DNA of 64,000 nt from Kribbella pratensis (lineage in GTDB: Bacteria > Actinomycetota > Actinomycetes > Propionibacteriales > Kribbellaceae). The stretch spans positions 310,001 through 374,000 of the forward strand of contig NZ_SODU01000004.1 of assembly GCF_004366075.1 (NCBI RefSeq), given 5' to 3'. Each line of letters opens with the position of its first letter. The stretch's first letter is position 1. The notes beneath the pieces are model-generated. The model saw nothing but the letters and a program-made list of their open reading frames with translations. It was not told the origin of the DNA and searched no databases. Made by a program: the position numbers and the translations under genes. Shown piece by piece: positions 8,485-16,316 of this stretch.

Positions 8485-9291
8485 TCAGGGTGTCCATTGG
8501 TAGGGCGTGGTGGTGGTGACCGCGTACAGGCCGAGTTTATGCAGGATGGGGCGGGAGTCCTCGGAGGCGTCGACGCGGAGGAACTCGTAGCCGCGCTCCT
8601 TCGCGAGGCGGGCGCGGTGGGCGAGCAGTGCGCTGTAGATGCCCTGCCGGCGCCACTCCGGCAACGTGCCACCGCCCCACAGGCTCGCGAACCCGGTGCC
8701 CGGGTGGAACCGGATCCAGGCGGCCGACACGGCGGGTCCGTCCGGCCCTTTCAGCGCATCCTCGACCAGGAACACCGACAACCGGTCCGGGAACATCCGC
8801 GCCTCCCCCGCGAGCCGCTCGACGATCCGTTCCGGACCGTTGTGCCACAGCGCGTCGGTGAGTACGCCGATGCGCTGGTAGTCGCCCGGCCCGTCTGCCT
8901 CCCGCAACCGCACCTTCGACGGCAGCGCGGACGGCCGCTCCAGGATCCGGTCCACCTCGCCGAGGATCAGCGTCTCCGGCTCCTCCTGCGTGAACCCGGC
9001 CCGGACCAGCCGCTCACCAAGGTCGGCCGGCTCGTCGTACGCGTACGTCTTCCACTCGAACGGCAGGCCGCGCTCCCGGAAGAACGCCACCTCCTTCGCG
9101 ATCACCGCGTCCGGGTCGTCGCCCAGCCCGCGCGGTGTCTCGACGAACCCGGCTCCCTCGGCGCCCTCGACGTACGAACGGTGCACCATGCCGTCAGGGC
9201 CGTCGTGCTCCTGCTTCCAGCCGGGGATCGCGTCGGCGTCCGGCAACCGGATCCGGCGGTGGAAAACCTCGAGCAGCTCTTCAGGAGTCAT
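8485..9291 (-). CDS. GNAT-family N-acetyltransferase
   Basis: This roughly 268-residue protein carries a C-terminal GNAT domain. The acetyl-CoA pyrophosphate loop is seen as PEWRRQGIYSALLAHRARLA (about residues 205-225), followed by YEFLRVDASEDSRPILHKLG, the usual motif B region. The N-terminal half is a degenerate GNAT-like domain, a two-lobe arrangement common in actinobacterial acetyltransferases. The start may be GTG 9297 or ATG 9291; neither has a clear ribosome binding site. The substrate is unknown. Confidence 0.8.
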   Translation of the reverse strand: MTPEELLEVFHRRIRLPDADAIPGWKQEHDGPDGMVHRSYVEGAEGAGFVETPRGLGDDPDAVIAKEVAFFRERGLPFEWKTYAYDEPADLGERLVRAGFTQEEPETLILGEVDRILERPSALPSKVRLREADGPGDYQRIGVLTDALWHNGPERIVERLAGEARMFPDRLSVFLVEDALKGPDGPAVSAAWIRFHPGTGFASLWGGGTLPEWRRQGIYSALLAHRARLAKERGYEFLRVDASEDSRPILHKLGLYAVTTTTPYQWTP

Positions 9292-9397
9292 CTGCACATC
9301 GTGCCCGATCGACTACCTGAAATCACCGGGCTCGAAAGTAAACCAGTTGGCCACTGGTGTCGTCCAAGTAAGTGTCCTCATAAGGGGGGAACACATC

Positions 9398-9997
9398 ATG
9401 AACATCCATCACAAACTCACCAAGACGATCGTCGCCGGCCTCGCAGTCCTCGCAGTCCCCGCCGCCGCGTTCGCCGCGCCGGCGCTGGCCGGATCGTCCA
9501 CCGCCCCCCGCAGCACCTCGACCGTCTCGACCGCGTCCTGCCCGCGCGGCTGGGGATCATTGCCCGAGGCAAACAGCCGGATGGTCCAGTCGCCGGTCAC
9601 CGACATCCGCACCGGCCGGCACGCCTGCTACGACAGGCTCGTCGTCGATCTGGGCGGCCGCTCTTCCGGGTACGACGTCCGGTACGTCGGCACCGTCCAC
9701 CAGGACGGCTCCGGGTTCGTGGTGCCGCTGCGCGGTGGCGCGAAACTGCAGATCGTCGTCCGCGCGCCGTCGTACGACCTCAACTCCGGCAAGGCGACGT
9801 ACACGCCGAAGAACTCCAAGGAGCTGACCAACGTGGCCGGCTACCGCACGTTCCGGCAGCTAGCGTTCGCCGGCAGCTTCGAGGGTCAGACGACGATCGG
9901 TCTGGGCGTCCGCGCCCGGCTCCCGTTCCGCGTCTTCACCCTTGCGGGACCGGGCTCGAACTCCCGACTGGTGATCGACGTCGCTCACCACTGGTAA
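9398..9997 (+). CDS. Secreted AMIN-like domain protein
   Basis: The 199-residue protein starts at ATG 9398, behind a strong AGGGGGGA site, and opens with a Sec signal peptide (MNIHHKLTKTIVAGLAVLAV, cleavage probably after AFAAPALA). The mature part has the pattern of actinobacterial AMIN-like proteins: a short CPRGWGS segment, DIRTGRHACYDRLVVDLGGR, a beta-rich core, FRQLAFAGSFEGQTTIGLGV, and a closing SRLVIDVAHHW. AMIN domains bind cell-wall components in other bacteria; a wall-associated role here is inference. The gene is divergent from the GNAT gene and convergent with the GxGYxYP gene. Confidence 0.85.
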   Translation: MNIHHKLTKTIVAGLAVLAVPAAAFAAPALAGSSTAPRSTSTVSTASCPRGWGSLPEANSRMVQSPVTDIRTGRHACYDRLVVDLGGRSSGYDVRYVGTVHQDGSGFVVPLRGGAKLQIVVRAPSYDLNSGKATYTPKNSKELTNVAGYRTFRQLAFAGSFEGQTTIGLGVRARLPFRVFTLAGPGSNSRLVIDVAHHW

Positions 9998-10009
9998 GCC
10001 CCCACAAAA

Positions 10010-10038
10010 GCGGCCGCCCGTTCCCCGCGGGCGGCCGC
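10010..10038. terminator. Bidirectional hairpin terminator
   Basis: GCGGCCGCCCG (10010-10020) pairs perfectly with CGGGCGGCCGC (10028-10038) around a 7-nt loop. It lies between two convergent genes that end at 9997 and 10052 and is preceded by CACAAAA, so it can serve both strands. Confidence 0.85.
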
Positions 10039-10051
10039 GCCCTGTGTCTGA

Positions 10052-12070
10052 CTACAGCACCCTGTTGAGCAGGTCGTAGAAGCTGTTCGCCAGGATCACC
10101 TCGTACGGGTCGCTGAGCAGCGCTCCGAGTTCGGCCATGTCGGACGGCGACCACGACCAGGCGCCGATCAGACCCGACACGAACAACGGGCTCGCACCGT
10201 CCCAGTTCGCGATCCGCTGGTCCAGTGCGGCCTTGAACTCGGCCGCCTTACCGGGTGCGCCCCAGCCGCCGGTGATCGGCAGACCACCTTGGCGGACGGT
10301 GAGCGGGTCGCCGTCCCAGGTCTGCATGATCCCCTTGGTCGGCGTGTACTCGGCGTACCCCGAAGCGATGTCCTCCGACAGCAGGATCCACTTGCCGTCC
10401 TGCCGGCCGCTGTACGCGTACACGACGTCCAGTCCGGTGCGGCTCATGAAGCCGCCGGTCATCTTCAGGTACTGCGTCAGCTCGTCGGGCTTCCACGAGG
10501 CTGGGTACGTGTACCCGCCGCCGGACGGGCCGCAGACCAGGAGGTCGTTCGCGGTCGCGGTGCGCTGGAAGTAGCTGTACAGACCTGAGCCCGTCTCGGC
10601 GAGCAGCGGGCTGATGGTCCAGTTGGTCGGCACCTGGCCGCGTTTCGGGTCGTCCCAGATCTCGCGCAGCCGGCGCTGGCAGTACTGGATGTTGTCGCCT
10701 TCGCCGAAGGTCAGGGTCACGTAGACCTTGTTCTTCGCCTTGTCGATCCGCCGTACCGGCCGGGGCTTGTCGGAGATCGGCGCGGTGAAGCCGGCGTGCA
10801 CCGTGCCGTTCATGTAGAAGTCGGCCGCGACAACAGGCGAGCCGCCCTTGCTCGCGAGGTCGACGCCGTCCCACTCACCGGAGACGTCGTTCGCGAACCA
10901 GCCCATGTACGGCGCCAGCGTCGGGTACTTCGCGTAGTGCTCGATGAGCAGGTCCCCCGTCGCGCCACCGGGTGGTAGCCAGCTCACCAGGGCCTTGGTG
11001 GCCACCACGTAGTCACGGAAGTACGGGAACGGCTCGATCCGGGTCGGCGACGTGTCGGTCGCGGAGACCAGGTACTGGTTCCACATCTCCACGGTCACGA
11101 CGAGGGACGTCGTACCCGCCGGCGGTTCGAAGCGGTAGATCCAGTAGTTGCCGCCGTCGGCGAAGCGGTTGCCCTCACCGCCGATCGAGGAGTGCGAGCC
11201 GTCGAACAGGTACGGCGCTTCCTCCGGGCTGTTCGGTTCGAACCGGGCGATCTCGGCGCCGTTCGCCGTCACCACCACGTGCAGGATCGACGCGCCCCAG
11301 CCGTCGTCGGTGAACGAGTCCGCGAACCGGACGTACACGGCCTCCTTGCCGAGCTTGGACGACACGTCCAGGTTGTAGGTACCGCGGTTCGACGAGTCGC
11401 GGATCTGCTGGGTCTCGCGGGCGATCTCCTGCCATTGGACGCCCTCGACGTCGACCACGCGGGTCGGCGGGAGGCCGGCGAGCAGCTTGTGGGTGACCTT
11501 GGGGAACAGGTTGTCCAGCTGCCAGCGATACGTCTTCACTCGGTCGTCGTCGAACATCCCGCGCAGGTCCTTCACGATCCTGAGACCGTGCGCCTTCGCC
11601 TGATCGGCGTCGGCGACGACCGCGTTCTCGAGTCCGGCGAGCGTCGTCGCCACGTTCAGCGAGTCCGGTACGGCAGGGTCGTGCACGACCGCGCCGCGGA
11701 TCCGGCCGCGGTACTTGGCGACCAGGTCCAACGGGTTCTTGTACAGCTTGGTCGGCAGGTGCATGTCGGCCAGCCATTTGGCGTCCGGCACGCTCACCGT
11801 GCCGGTGTCGTAGAGGAAGTACAACTCCGGCTCAGTACGGTTGACGATGCCTTGCAACGTTGTCAGCAGGGTCTGGTCTCCCCCGCTGAGCTTGCTCACA
11901 TCGCCGTAATCCAGGTGTCTCGGGCGGTTGAACACCGGCAGCAGCCGAGCGGGGCCGCCGGACGTCGATGAAACCGCAGCCTGCGCTGTCGTCATGAGCC
12001 CCGGAACCAAGCCGAGACCACCCGCCGTCACCGCACCGCTGCCCGCCAGGAACGCACGTCTCGAAACCAT
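10052..12070 (-). CDS. Tat-exported GxGYxYP-family glycoside-hydrolase-like protein
   Basis: The N-terminus SRRAFLAGSGAVTAGGLGLV is a twin-arginine signal ending near TAQAA. I start at ATG 12070, which has AGGGA nine bases upstream, rather than the in-frame GTG 12079. Around residue 510 the motif SGGGYTYPASW matches the GxGYxYP signature that names this family of putative glycosyl hydrolases, preceded by GEGDNIQYCQRRLREIWDD. The visible length, about 672 residues, fits family members with an N-terminal domain. The substrate is unknown, though sugar-linked operators upstream favour a carbohydrate role. It stands alone, bounded by hairpins on both sides. Confidence 0.85.
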   Translation of the reverse strand: MVSRRAFLAGSGAVTAGGLGLVPGLMTTAQAAVSSTSGGPARLLPVFNRPRHLDYGDVSKLSGGDQTLLTTLQGIVNRTEPELYFLYDTGTVSVPDAKWLADMHLPTKLYKNPLDLVAKYRGRIRGAVVHDPAVPDSLNVATTLAGLENAVVADADQAKAHGLRIVKDLRGMFDDDRVKTYRWQLDNLFPKVTHKLLAGLPPTRVVDVEGVQWQEIARETQQIRDSSNRGTYNLDVSSKLGKEAVYVRFADSFTDDGWGASILHVVVTANGAEIARFEPNSPEEAPYLFDGSHSSIGGEGNRFADGGNYWIYRFEPPAGTTSLVVTVEMWNQYLVSATDTSPTRIEPFPYFRDYVVATKALVSWLPPGGATGDLLIEHYAKYPTLAPYMGWFANDVSGEWDGVDLASKGGSPVVAADFYMNGTVHAGFTAPISDKPRPVRRIDKAKNKVYVTLTFGEGDNIQYCQRRLREIWDDPKRGQVPTNWTISPLLAETGSGLYSYFQRTATANDLLVCGPSGGGYTYPASWKPDELTQYLKMTGGFMSRTGLDVVYAYSGRQDGKWILLSEDIASGYAEYTPTKGIMQTWDGDPLTVRQGGLPITGGWGAPGKAAEFKAALDQRIANWDGASPLFVSGLIGAWSWSPSDMAELGALLSDPYEVILANSFYDLLNRVL

Positions 12071-12088
12071 CGCGACCACTCCCTGAGG

Positions 12089-12104
12089 TTGACATCGATG
12101 TCAA
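12089..12104. promoter_or_regulatory. 16-bp perfect palindromic operator
   Basis: TTGACATCGATGTCAA is a perfect palindrome lying just upstream of the ribosome binding site of the GxGYxYP gene and downstream of its predicted -10 box. Position and symmetry suggest a repressor site of the LacI or GntR type. No regulator gene is adjacent. Confidence 0.7.
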
Positions 12105-12114
12105 ATCAGCCCGG

Positions 12115-12143
12115 AATCTAGCAACGCCAGGAGTGCGTGTACA
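12115..12143 (-). promoter_or_regulatory. Predicted promoter of the GxGYxYP gene
   Basis: On the minus strand TGTACA (12143-12138) is separated by 17 bp from TAGATT (12120-12115), followed by the palindrome at 12089-12104 and then the AGGGA site. The -35 match is weak. Confidence 0.4.
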
Positions 12144-12172
12144 TACCTCACTACACCGTTGACCCGACTTTC

Positions 12173-12191
12173 TTGGAATCGTTTCCGCCAA
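12173..12191. promoter_or_regulatory. Possible LacI-type operator
   Basis: TTGGAATCGTTTCCGCCAA has GGAA/TTCC arms around a central CG, like LacI-family operators, although the two central flanking positions break the symmetry. It sits about 100 bp upstream of the GxGYxYP start. Confidence 0.35.
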
Positions 12192-12215
12192 GCTACGATC
12201 AGGACCGGGGACAGG

Positions 12216-12261
12216 CAATGGTGTCTGGGGACAGGTCATAGCCTGTCCCCAGACACCATTG
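12216..12261 (-). terminator. 20-bp perfect hairpin behind the 12279-13016 gene
   Basis: CAATGGTGTCTGGGGACAGG (12216-12235) is the exact reverse complement of 12242-12261, with a 6-nt TCATAG loop. A second copy of GGGGACAGG precedes it at 12207-12215. There is no T-run on the minus strand, so it may be a non-canonical terminator or a dispersed repeat. Confidence 0.65.
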
Positions 12262-12278
12262 GGTGGTCCCAGCTGCGG

Positions 12279-13016
12279 TCAGCGGCCGGTGGCGGTGCGG
12301 CCGCCGCGGGCTTCGATCGCCTCGGGAAGGGTGGACTCGGGCAGGCCGACGAGTTCGGCGACCTGGGTGAGACGACCTTCGAGCTGGTCGCCCAGCGGTG
12401 CGGCTCCCAGCCGGTCGGTACTGGCCGGGTCGTCGATCCGATGCAGCCGGACGTGGATGCCGCTGCGGGTCTCTTCGGTGACGTCGGCGGCCGGGACGCG
12501 CGCGGTGAACTCGTAGATCTCCCGCGGCGTCACGTTGTGCCCGCGCAGTTCTTCCGGGCCGTCGAGGCTCGGGAACGAACGCTGCGTGGCCGGGTCCGTG
12601 ACGGTGCCGGCGTGCAGCAGCCGGTCGTCGTACGTGACCTCGTACGCGTTGGCGCCGTGAAAGGTCGTCGACTGGGCCAGCGGGCCGTCCACCAGATGGC
12701 TCTCGACGACCGTGAGTCGATCGCCACGCACCCGGATCCGGAGGCGTACGTACTGCTCCTGCGGGTCCCCGGTCTGACGCGGTTGCGCAGCCTGCTGATC
12801 CGGCCACTCACCTGCGGGTTGTTGCGTCCGTGCGGCGGCATCCGGGTCGAAGGCGGGTTTGGCGGACCGCGTCGGGTCCGGACGGGCCTGGTCGCCCTTC
12901 ACCGGACCGGCGTACGGCGGTACGGCGGCGTGCCGGCGGCGGACCTCTCCGGCCGGTGGCTTCGACGGCCGGCGATTCCGGGTGGCAGAACGCTCCATGC
13001 CTTTGGGTTGCTTCAT
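12279..13016 (-). CDS. Uncharacterised protein downstream of the M64-like peptidase
   Basis: I do not recognise this 245-residue protein. The start at ATG 13016 (MKQPKGMERSATRNRRPSKP) has AAGGGAG upstream and lies 11 bases from the stop of the peptidase gene. Residues 1-90 are Pro/Arg/Gln-rich and probably disordered. Residues 90-210 form a folded domain with YVRLRIRVRGDRLTVVESHL, YDDRLLHAGTV and EIYEFTARVPAADV. There is no signal peptide or membrane helix, as in the peptidase, so the two may work together. Confidence 0.6.
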   Translation of the reverse strand: MKQPKGMERSATRNRRPSKPPAGEVRRRHAAVPPYAGPVKGDQARPDPTRSAKPAFDPDAAARTQQPAGEWPDQQAAQPRQTGDPQEQYVRLRIRVRGDRLTVVESHLVDGPLAQSTTFHGANAYEVTYDDRLLHAGTVTDPATQRSFPSLDGPEELRGHNVTPREIYEFTARVPAADVTEETRSGIHVRLHRIDDPASTDRLGAAPLGDQLEGRLTQVAELVGLPESTLPEAIEARGGRTATGR

Positions 13017-13027
13017 CGTCGGCTCCC

Positions 13028-15100
13028 TTACCAGTTCCGGCCGTGGCGGTAGTTGTGGATCCAGCGGTAGTAGATGCGGTCGAGCGTGATGCCCCGCCGC
13101 CCGTTGATGACGCCGAACCAGTCGGTGTTGTGCACGTACAGCTGCGGCCGGCCGCTGCGTCCGGTCATCCGGGCCGGCTCGAACCGGTCGACCGAGCCAA
13201 GGTTCCACTCGCCGACCCAGTCGCCCACGTAGTCGGCCTTCAGTTCGATCCCCGAGCTGAGCATCCTCCCGAGATACTCGGTCGACCAGTCCTGGGCGTT
13301 CCACGCCCACAGGTCGCAGCGGCCGGAGCCGTCGATGTCGGCCGCGAAGAACTCGTCGTGCCGCGCCAGGCCGTCCCAGCCCGGTACGTCGCCGTCGTAC
13401 CGGTGGACGTACGCGAGCCCGGACCCGGTCGACCGGAACATGCCGAGGTACGGCATCGACCAGTCCTCGCCGTTGAACACGAACACGTCGCACTTGCCGT
13501 CGCCGTCGAAGTCGCCGAGGATCAGCCGGTCGTGCTGCGCGAGCCCGCCCCAGCCCGGGATGTCGCCGTCGTAGCGCTGCATCATCGTGTACCCGCCGGC
13601 GTTCGCGCGGAACAGGCCGGCGTACGCCATCGACCAGTCGTCGCCGTTGAAGACGACAAGGTCGTCGGTGCCGTTGCCGGTCAGGTCGCCGACGAAGAAC
13701 TCGTCGTGCCGGGCCAGTCCGCCCCAGCCCGGGATGTCGCCGTCGTAGCGCTGGCTGACCCAGAAGCCGGTGCCGGTCGAGCGCAGCAGGCCGACGTACG
13801 GCATCGACCAGTCGTCGGTGTTCACGACGACCAGGTCGTCGCTGCCGTCGCCGTTCAGGTCGGCGACCAGGAAGCGGTCGTGGGCCGCGAAGCCACCCCA
13901 GCCGGGGATGTCGCCGTCGTACCGCGCGACCAGCCGGAGACCACCGGCGCCGTCCGACTTCAGCAGGCCGAGGTACGGCATCACCCAGTCGGTACCGTTG
14001 AAGATCGCCACCTCGTCGGTGCCGTCGCCGTCGAAGTCGCCGACGTACACCTGGTCGTTCGGCATGAACTGCCACGACCCCGGGACCCGTTCGACGGCGC
14101 TGAAGCTGTGCTCGAGCGCCGTACCATCGGCCCGGAACAGCTGGATCGACGTGCCGTGGTGCAGCAGCAGATCGCTGCGGCCGGTGCCGTAGAAGCGCCC
14201 GGCGTAGGCGTTGCGGAAGGTGTGCTCGGTCTCGTGGTCGCGGGCGGTCTTGATCGACGTGTAGCAGACCGGGCAGTACGGCGGTGTGTTGCCCTTCATC
14301 CGGCAGTTCTCGACAGGGCGGTACAGGCCGGTGTTCGCCGTACCGCCGCCCTCGAACAGGCCGATGTCGGTGTTGCTGTTCCAGTCGGCCGGTCGCGGGC
14401 CGTTGTTGTAGTCGGCGGCCGAGCCGATGCCGGTCGGCAGCGGCGTGGCCGGTGCGATCAGGTGTGCCCACTTCGTGGTGGCGCGGTCGGTGATCGTGGT
14501 GAGGTTGATCCAGCCCTGCTCGCCACCGGTGTACGCGCCGCCGGCCGAGTACTCGTCGGCGAAGCCGCCGATGCCGTGGCCGAACTCGTGCGCGATGACG
14601 GTCCAGTTCACGCCCATCGGCACGTGCGCCCGGCCGCCGCCCCCGCAGCCGCCGTAGTTCGGGTTGTTGAGTACGACGAGCAGCTCGTTCCAGTCCGGCA
14701 CCCACTTGTTCAGCGCGGCCTGGATCCGGGCCTCGGTGTCCGGCCCGTACTCGAGCCAGCAGTGCGCCCAGGAGCCGCTGAAGATCATGCCGAGCGCCGT
14801 GTCGTGGATCGTCTCCGACGAGACGGTGTCGTCCGACGAGTCGGTCGGCGTCCCGTGCTCGTCGTACGTCCGGACGCTGACTCCCGAGTCGACGGAGTCC
14901 AGATTCACCCGGTAGATGTTGTACGCCGACGCGTCCTCACTGAAGTAGTCGTGCCCGAAGACGCCGTCGATCAGCGTCGTCTGGACCCAGCTGTTGTACG
15001 CGACCTGATCCACCGCGGTGAACCCGTCACCGAGCACCGCGATGTTCCTCTTCGTTCCAGGTGGCCCTGCCTTACGCAGCACAGTCATGCTGTCAGCCAT
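13028..15100 (-). CDS. M64 (IgA peptidase)-like zinc metallopeptidase with FG-GAP repeats, no signal peptide
   Basis: Residues about 1-290 form a peptidase M64-like domain: NIAVLGDGFTA near the N-terminus, then VIAHEFGHGIGGFADEYSAG with the HExxHxxG zinc-binding motif (about 165-185). Residues about 300-650 are five to six FG-GAP/VCBS-type repeats with calcium-binding DFDGDGTDE-like loops, each followed by W-S-MPYLG and YDGDIPGWGG. Such repeats usually form an extracellular beta-propeller. No signal peptide is visible: ATG 15100 is behind GGGGGAG and an in-frame TAA lies four codons upstream. It is coupled to the 12279-13016 gene. Its export route, if any, is unknown. Confidence 0.85.
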   Translation of the reverse strand: MADSMTVLRKAGPPGTKRNIAVLGDGFTAVDQVAYNSWVQTTLIDGVFGHDYFSEDASAYNIYRVNLDSVDSGVSVRTYDEHGTPTDSSDDTVSSETIHDTALGMIFSGSWAHCWLEYGPDTEARIQAALNKWVPDWNELLVVLNNPNYGGCGGGGRAHVPMGVNWTVIAHEFGHGIGGFADEYSAGGAYTGGEQGWINLTTITDRATTKWAHLIAPATPLPTGIGSAADYNNGPRPADWNSNTDIGLFEGGGTANTGLYRPVENCRMKGNTPPYCPVCYTSIKTARDHETEHTFRNAYAGRFYGTGRSDLLLHHGTSIQLFRADGTALEHSFSAVERVPGSWQFMPNDQVYVGDFDGDGTDEVAIFNGTDWVMPYLGLLKSDGAGGLRLVARYDGDIPGWGGFAAHDRFLVADLNGDGSDDLVVVNTDDWSMPYVGLLRSTGTGFWVSQRYDGDIPGWGGLARHDEFFVGDLTGNGTDDLVVFNGDDWSMAYAGLFRANAGGYTMMQRYDGDIPGWGGLAQHDRLILGDFDGDGKCDVFVFNGEDWSMPYLGMFRSTGSGLAYVHRYDGDVPGWDGLARHDEFFAADIDGSGRCDLWAWNAQDWSTEYLGRMLSSGIELKADYVGDWVGEWNLGSVDRFEPARMTGRSGRPQLYVHNTDWFGVINGRRGITLDRIYYRWIHNYRHGRNW
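13300..14060 (-). repeat. Tandem FG-GAP repeat-coding region of the M64-like peptidase
   Basis: About five units of roughly 51 codons encode D-x-D/N-G-x-G-x-D loops, W-S-MPY-G and RYDGDIPGWGG. The CAGCCCGGGATGTCGCCGTC segment and its near-matches recur with little divergence, which suggests recent expansion or homogenisation. Confidence 0.8.
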
Positions 15101-15210
15101 TGCTCCCCCTTACGCCCCGGCGCCCCCAACGAACACCCCACTACCAAGGCGGAGCCCGGAGCGGTGCCGGTGATACAGGATTGGCCGATGCAGGGTTGGC
15201 TGATGCAGCG

Positions 15211-15729
15211 TCAGGCTCTGCGGCGGGGGAAGCGCGAGCGGAAGGTGCCGTCGTACTCGAGGTGGACGTAGCCGGAGGAGTGGACGGTTACGGCGAAGAA
15301 GGCGACGAGGAGGAAGACGATGCCGGCGGTCATGGTGATGTGCCAGAAGGCTGCTGTGAGGCCGACGAAGGCGGAGGCTTGGGCGATCGCCTTCGCTACG
15401 CCGACCAGCCGCGAACTGGTCACACGGTGACGGAACGCCTCTTGGCGGTTCAGGAGCAGGAGCGCGGCGAGCAACGGGATCGAGACGGCGAACGCGATCA
15501 CGCAGATCTTCGCCGTCAGGTCGAGCGGCGAGACAGTCAGGAACGGCTGCACCACCACCAGCCCGGCAGCAGCCAGCCCGCCGTAGATCAGATTCGACTG
15601 CCGAATCCACTCCTCCTGTACTGCGGGATCCGCTTTCGCGTCCTCCACGTCCACCTGGATCTGCTCGGCTTGCGCCTCGGCTGCCTCGCGGGCCGCCTGC
15701 TCGATCCGGTGGTCCTCGTCCTCGTTCAT
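15211..15729 (-). CDS. Small membrane protein, four hydrophobic helices
   Basis: This 172-residue protein starts at ATG 15729 (MNEDEDHRIEQAAREAAEAQ), not at the longer frame, with a GGGAAGA site upstream. A charged helical N-terminus (1-45) precedes four hydrophobic segments arranged as two pairs (about 50-95 and 115-150). No family is recognised beyond a general integral membrane protein. It is not obviously linked to the neighbouring DUF1990 gene, from which it is separated by 28 bp on the same strand. Confidence 0.6.
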   Translation of the reverse strand: MNEDEDHRIEQAAREAAEAQAEQIQVDVEDAKADPAVQEEWIRQSNLIYGGLAAAGLVVVQPFLTVSPLDLTAKICVIAFAVSIPLLAALLLLNRQEAFRHRVTSSRLVGVAKAIAQASAFVGLTAAFWHITMTAGIVFLLVAFFAVTVHSSGYVHLEYDGTFRSRFPRRRA

Positions 15730-15757
15730 ACGCACATCTTCCCGGAGCCGCGGGCAG

Positions 15758-16267
15758 TCAGCGCACCATGGCCCTCTGATAGCGGCGGCGATACCAGCGT
15801 TGGGCAACGAGAACCGCCGGAAAGGCCAACCGCCACAAACCTCGGCCGGGCCGTGTCATGGACCGTATCGTCAGCCACACCGCCCCATCGGGTGAGCGGT
15901 GCACGACGAACGCTTCCTCACCCGAGACGGGGTGGCCTTGGCGCGTGCCGTAAGCAAAGCCATGGCGGTCAGGCCGAGCGACCACGGCGACAACCCGAAC
16001 CGGCTCTCTCAGGGTGTACGGACCGAGCGCTGCGAGCAGCGTGTAGTCCTGTTCTTCCCGAACATCGACAGCGGGTTGGACGGAAAAACCGCTGCGGGTC
16101 TTGATGGTCCACTGCCCCATGGCAGCCGTCGCAACGTCCCAACACTCCAGCCCCTGTCCGATGCGGGTCGTCCGCTCGACGCATCGATAGCCACGCGGAA
16201 CGACGGTCCAGACGGGGTCAGCAACGCACGTCGCCCCGACGGCCGCGTACGTCAGGCCTGTTGTCAC
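15758..16267 (-). CDS. DUF1990 family protein
   Basis: The 169-residue protein matches the DUF1990 pattern, a beta-barrel family of unknown function. It starts GLTYAAVGAT, then has VPRGYRCVERTTRIGQG, a W-A-MGQW segment and HGFAYGTRQGHPVSGEEAFV. The tail carries RPGRGLWRLAFPAVLVAQRW followed by YRRRYQRAMVR. All blocks are in the usual order, so the family call is firm. Confidence 0.85.
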   Translation of the reverse strand: MTTGLTYAAVGATCVADPVWTVVPRGYRCVERTTRIGQGLECWDVATAAMGQWTIKTRSGFSVQPAVDVREEQDYTLLAALGPYTLREPVRVVAVVARPDRHGFAYGTRQGHPVSGEEAFVVHRSPDGAVWLTIRSMTRPGRGLWRLAFPAVLVAQRWYRRRYQRAMVR

Positions 16268-16316
16268 AGCCCCAAATTACGTGGCTGGCGGGAGCAGGGC
16301 GAGACATAGTAAGCGC

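Noticed and set aside
5701..10068. 1455-codon plus-strand open frame opposite secA2 and the GNAT gene
   Set aside because: It is the GC-bias antisense shadow of secA2; its translation is Arg/Val/Asp-rich and matches no family. Only its far end coincides with another frame of the AMIN-like gene.
12279..14705. 808-codon minus-strand frame suggesting a fused large protein
   Set aside because: The first two thirds is another frame of the M64-like peptidase; only the part from ATG 13016, with its own ribosome binding site, is a gene.
12830..15271. 813-codon plus-strand frame
   Set aside because: Antisense of the repeat-rich peptidase gene; the apparent protein repeats only mirror the FG-GAP repeats.
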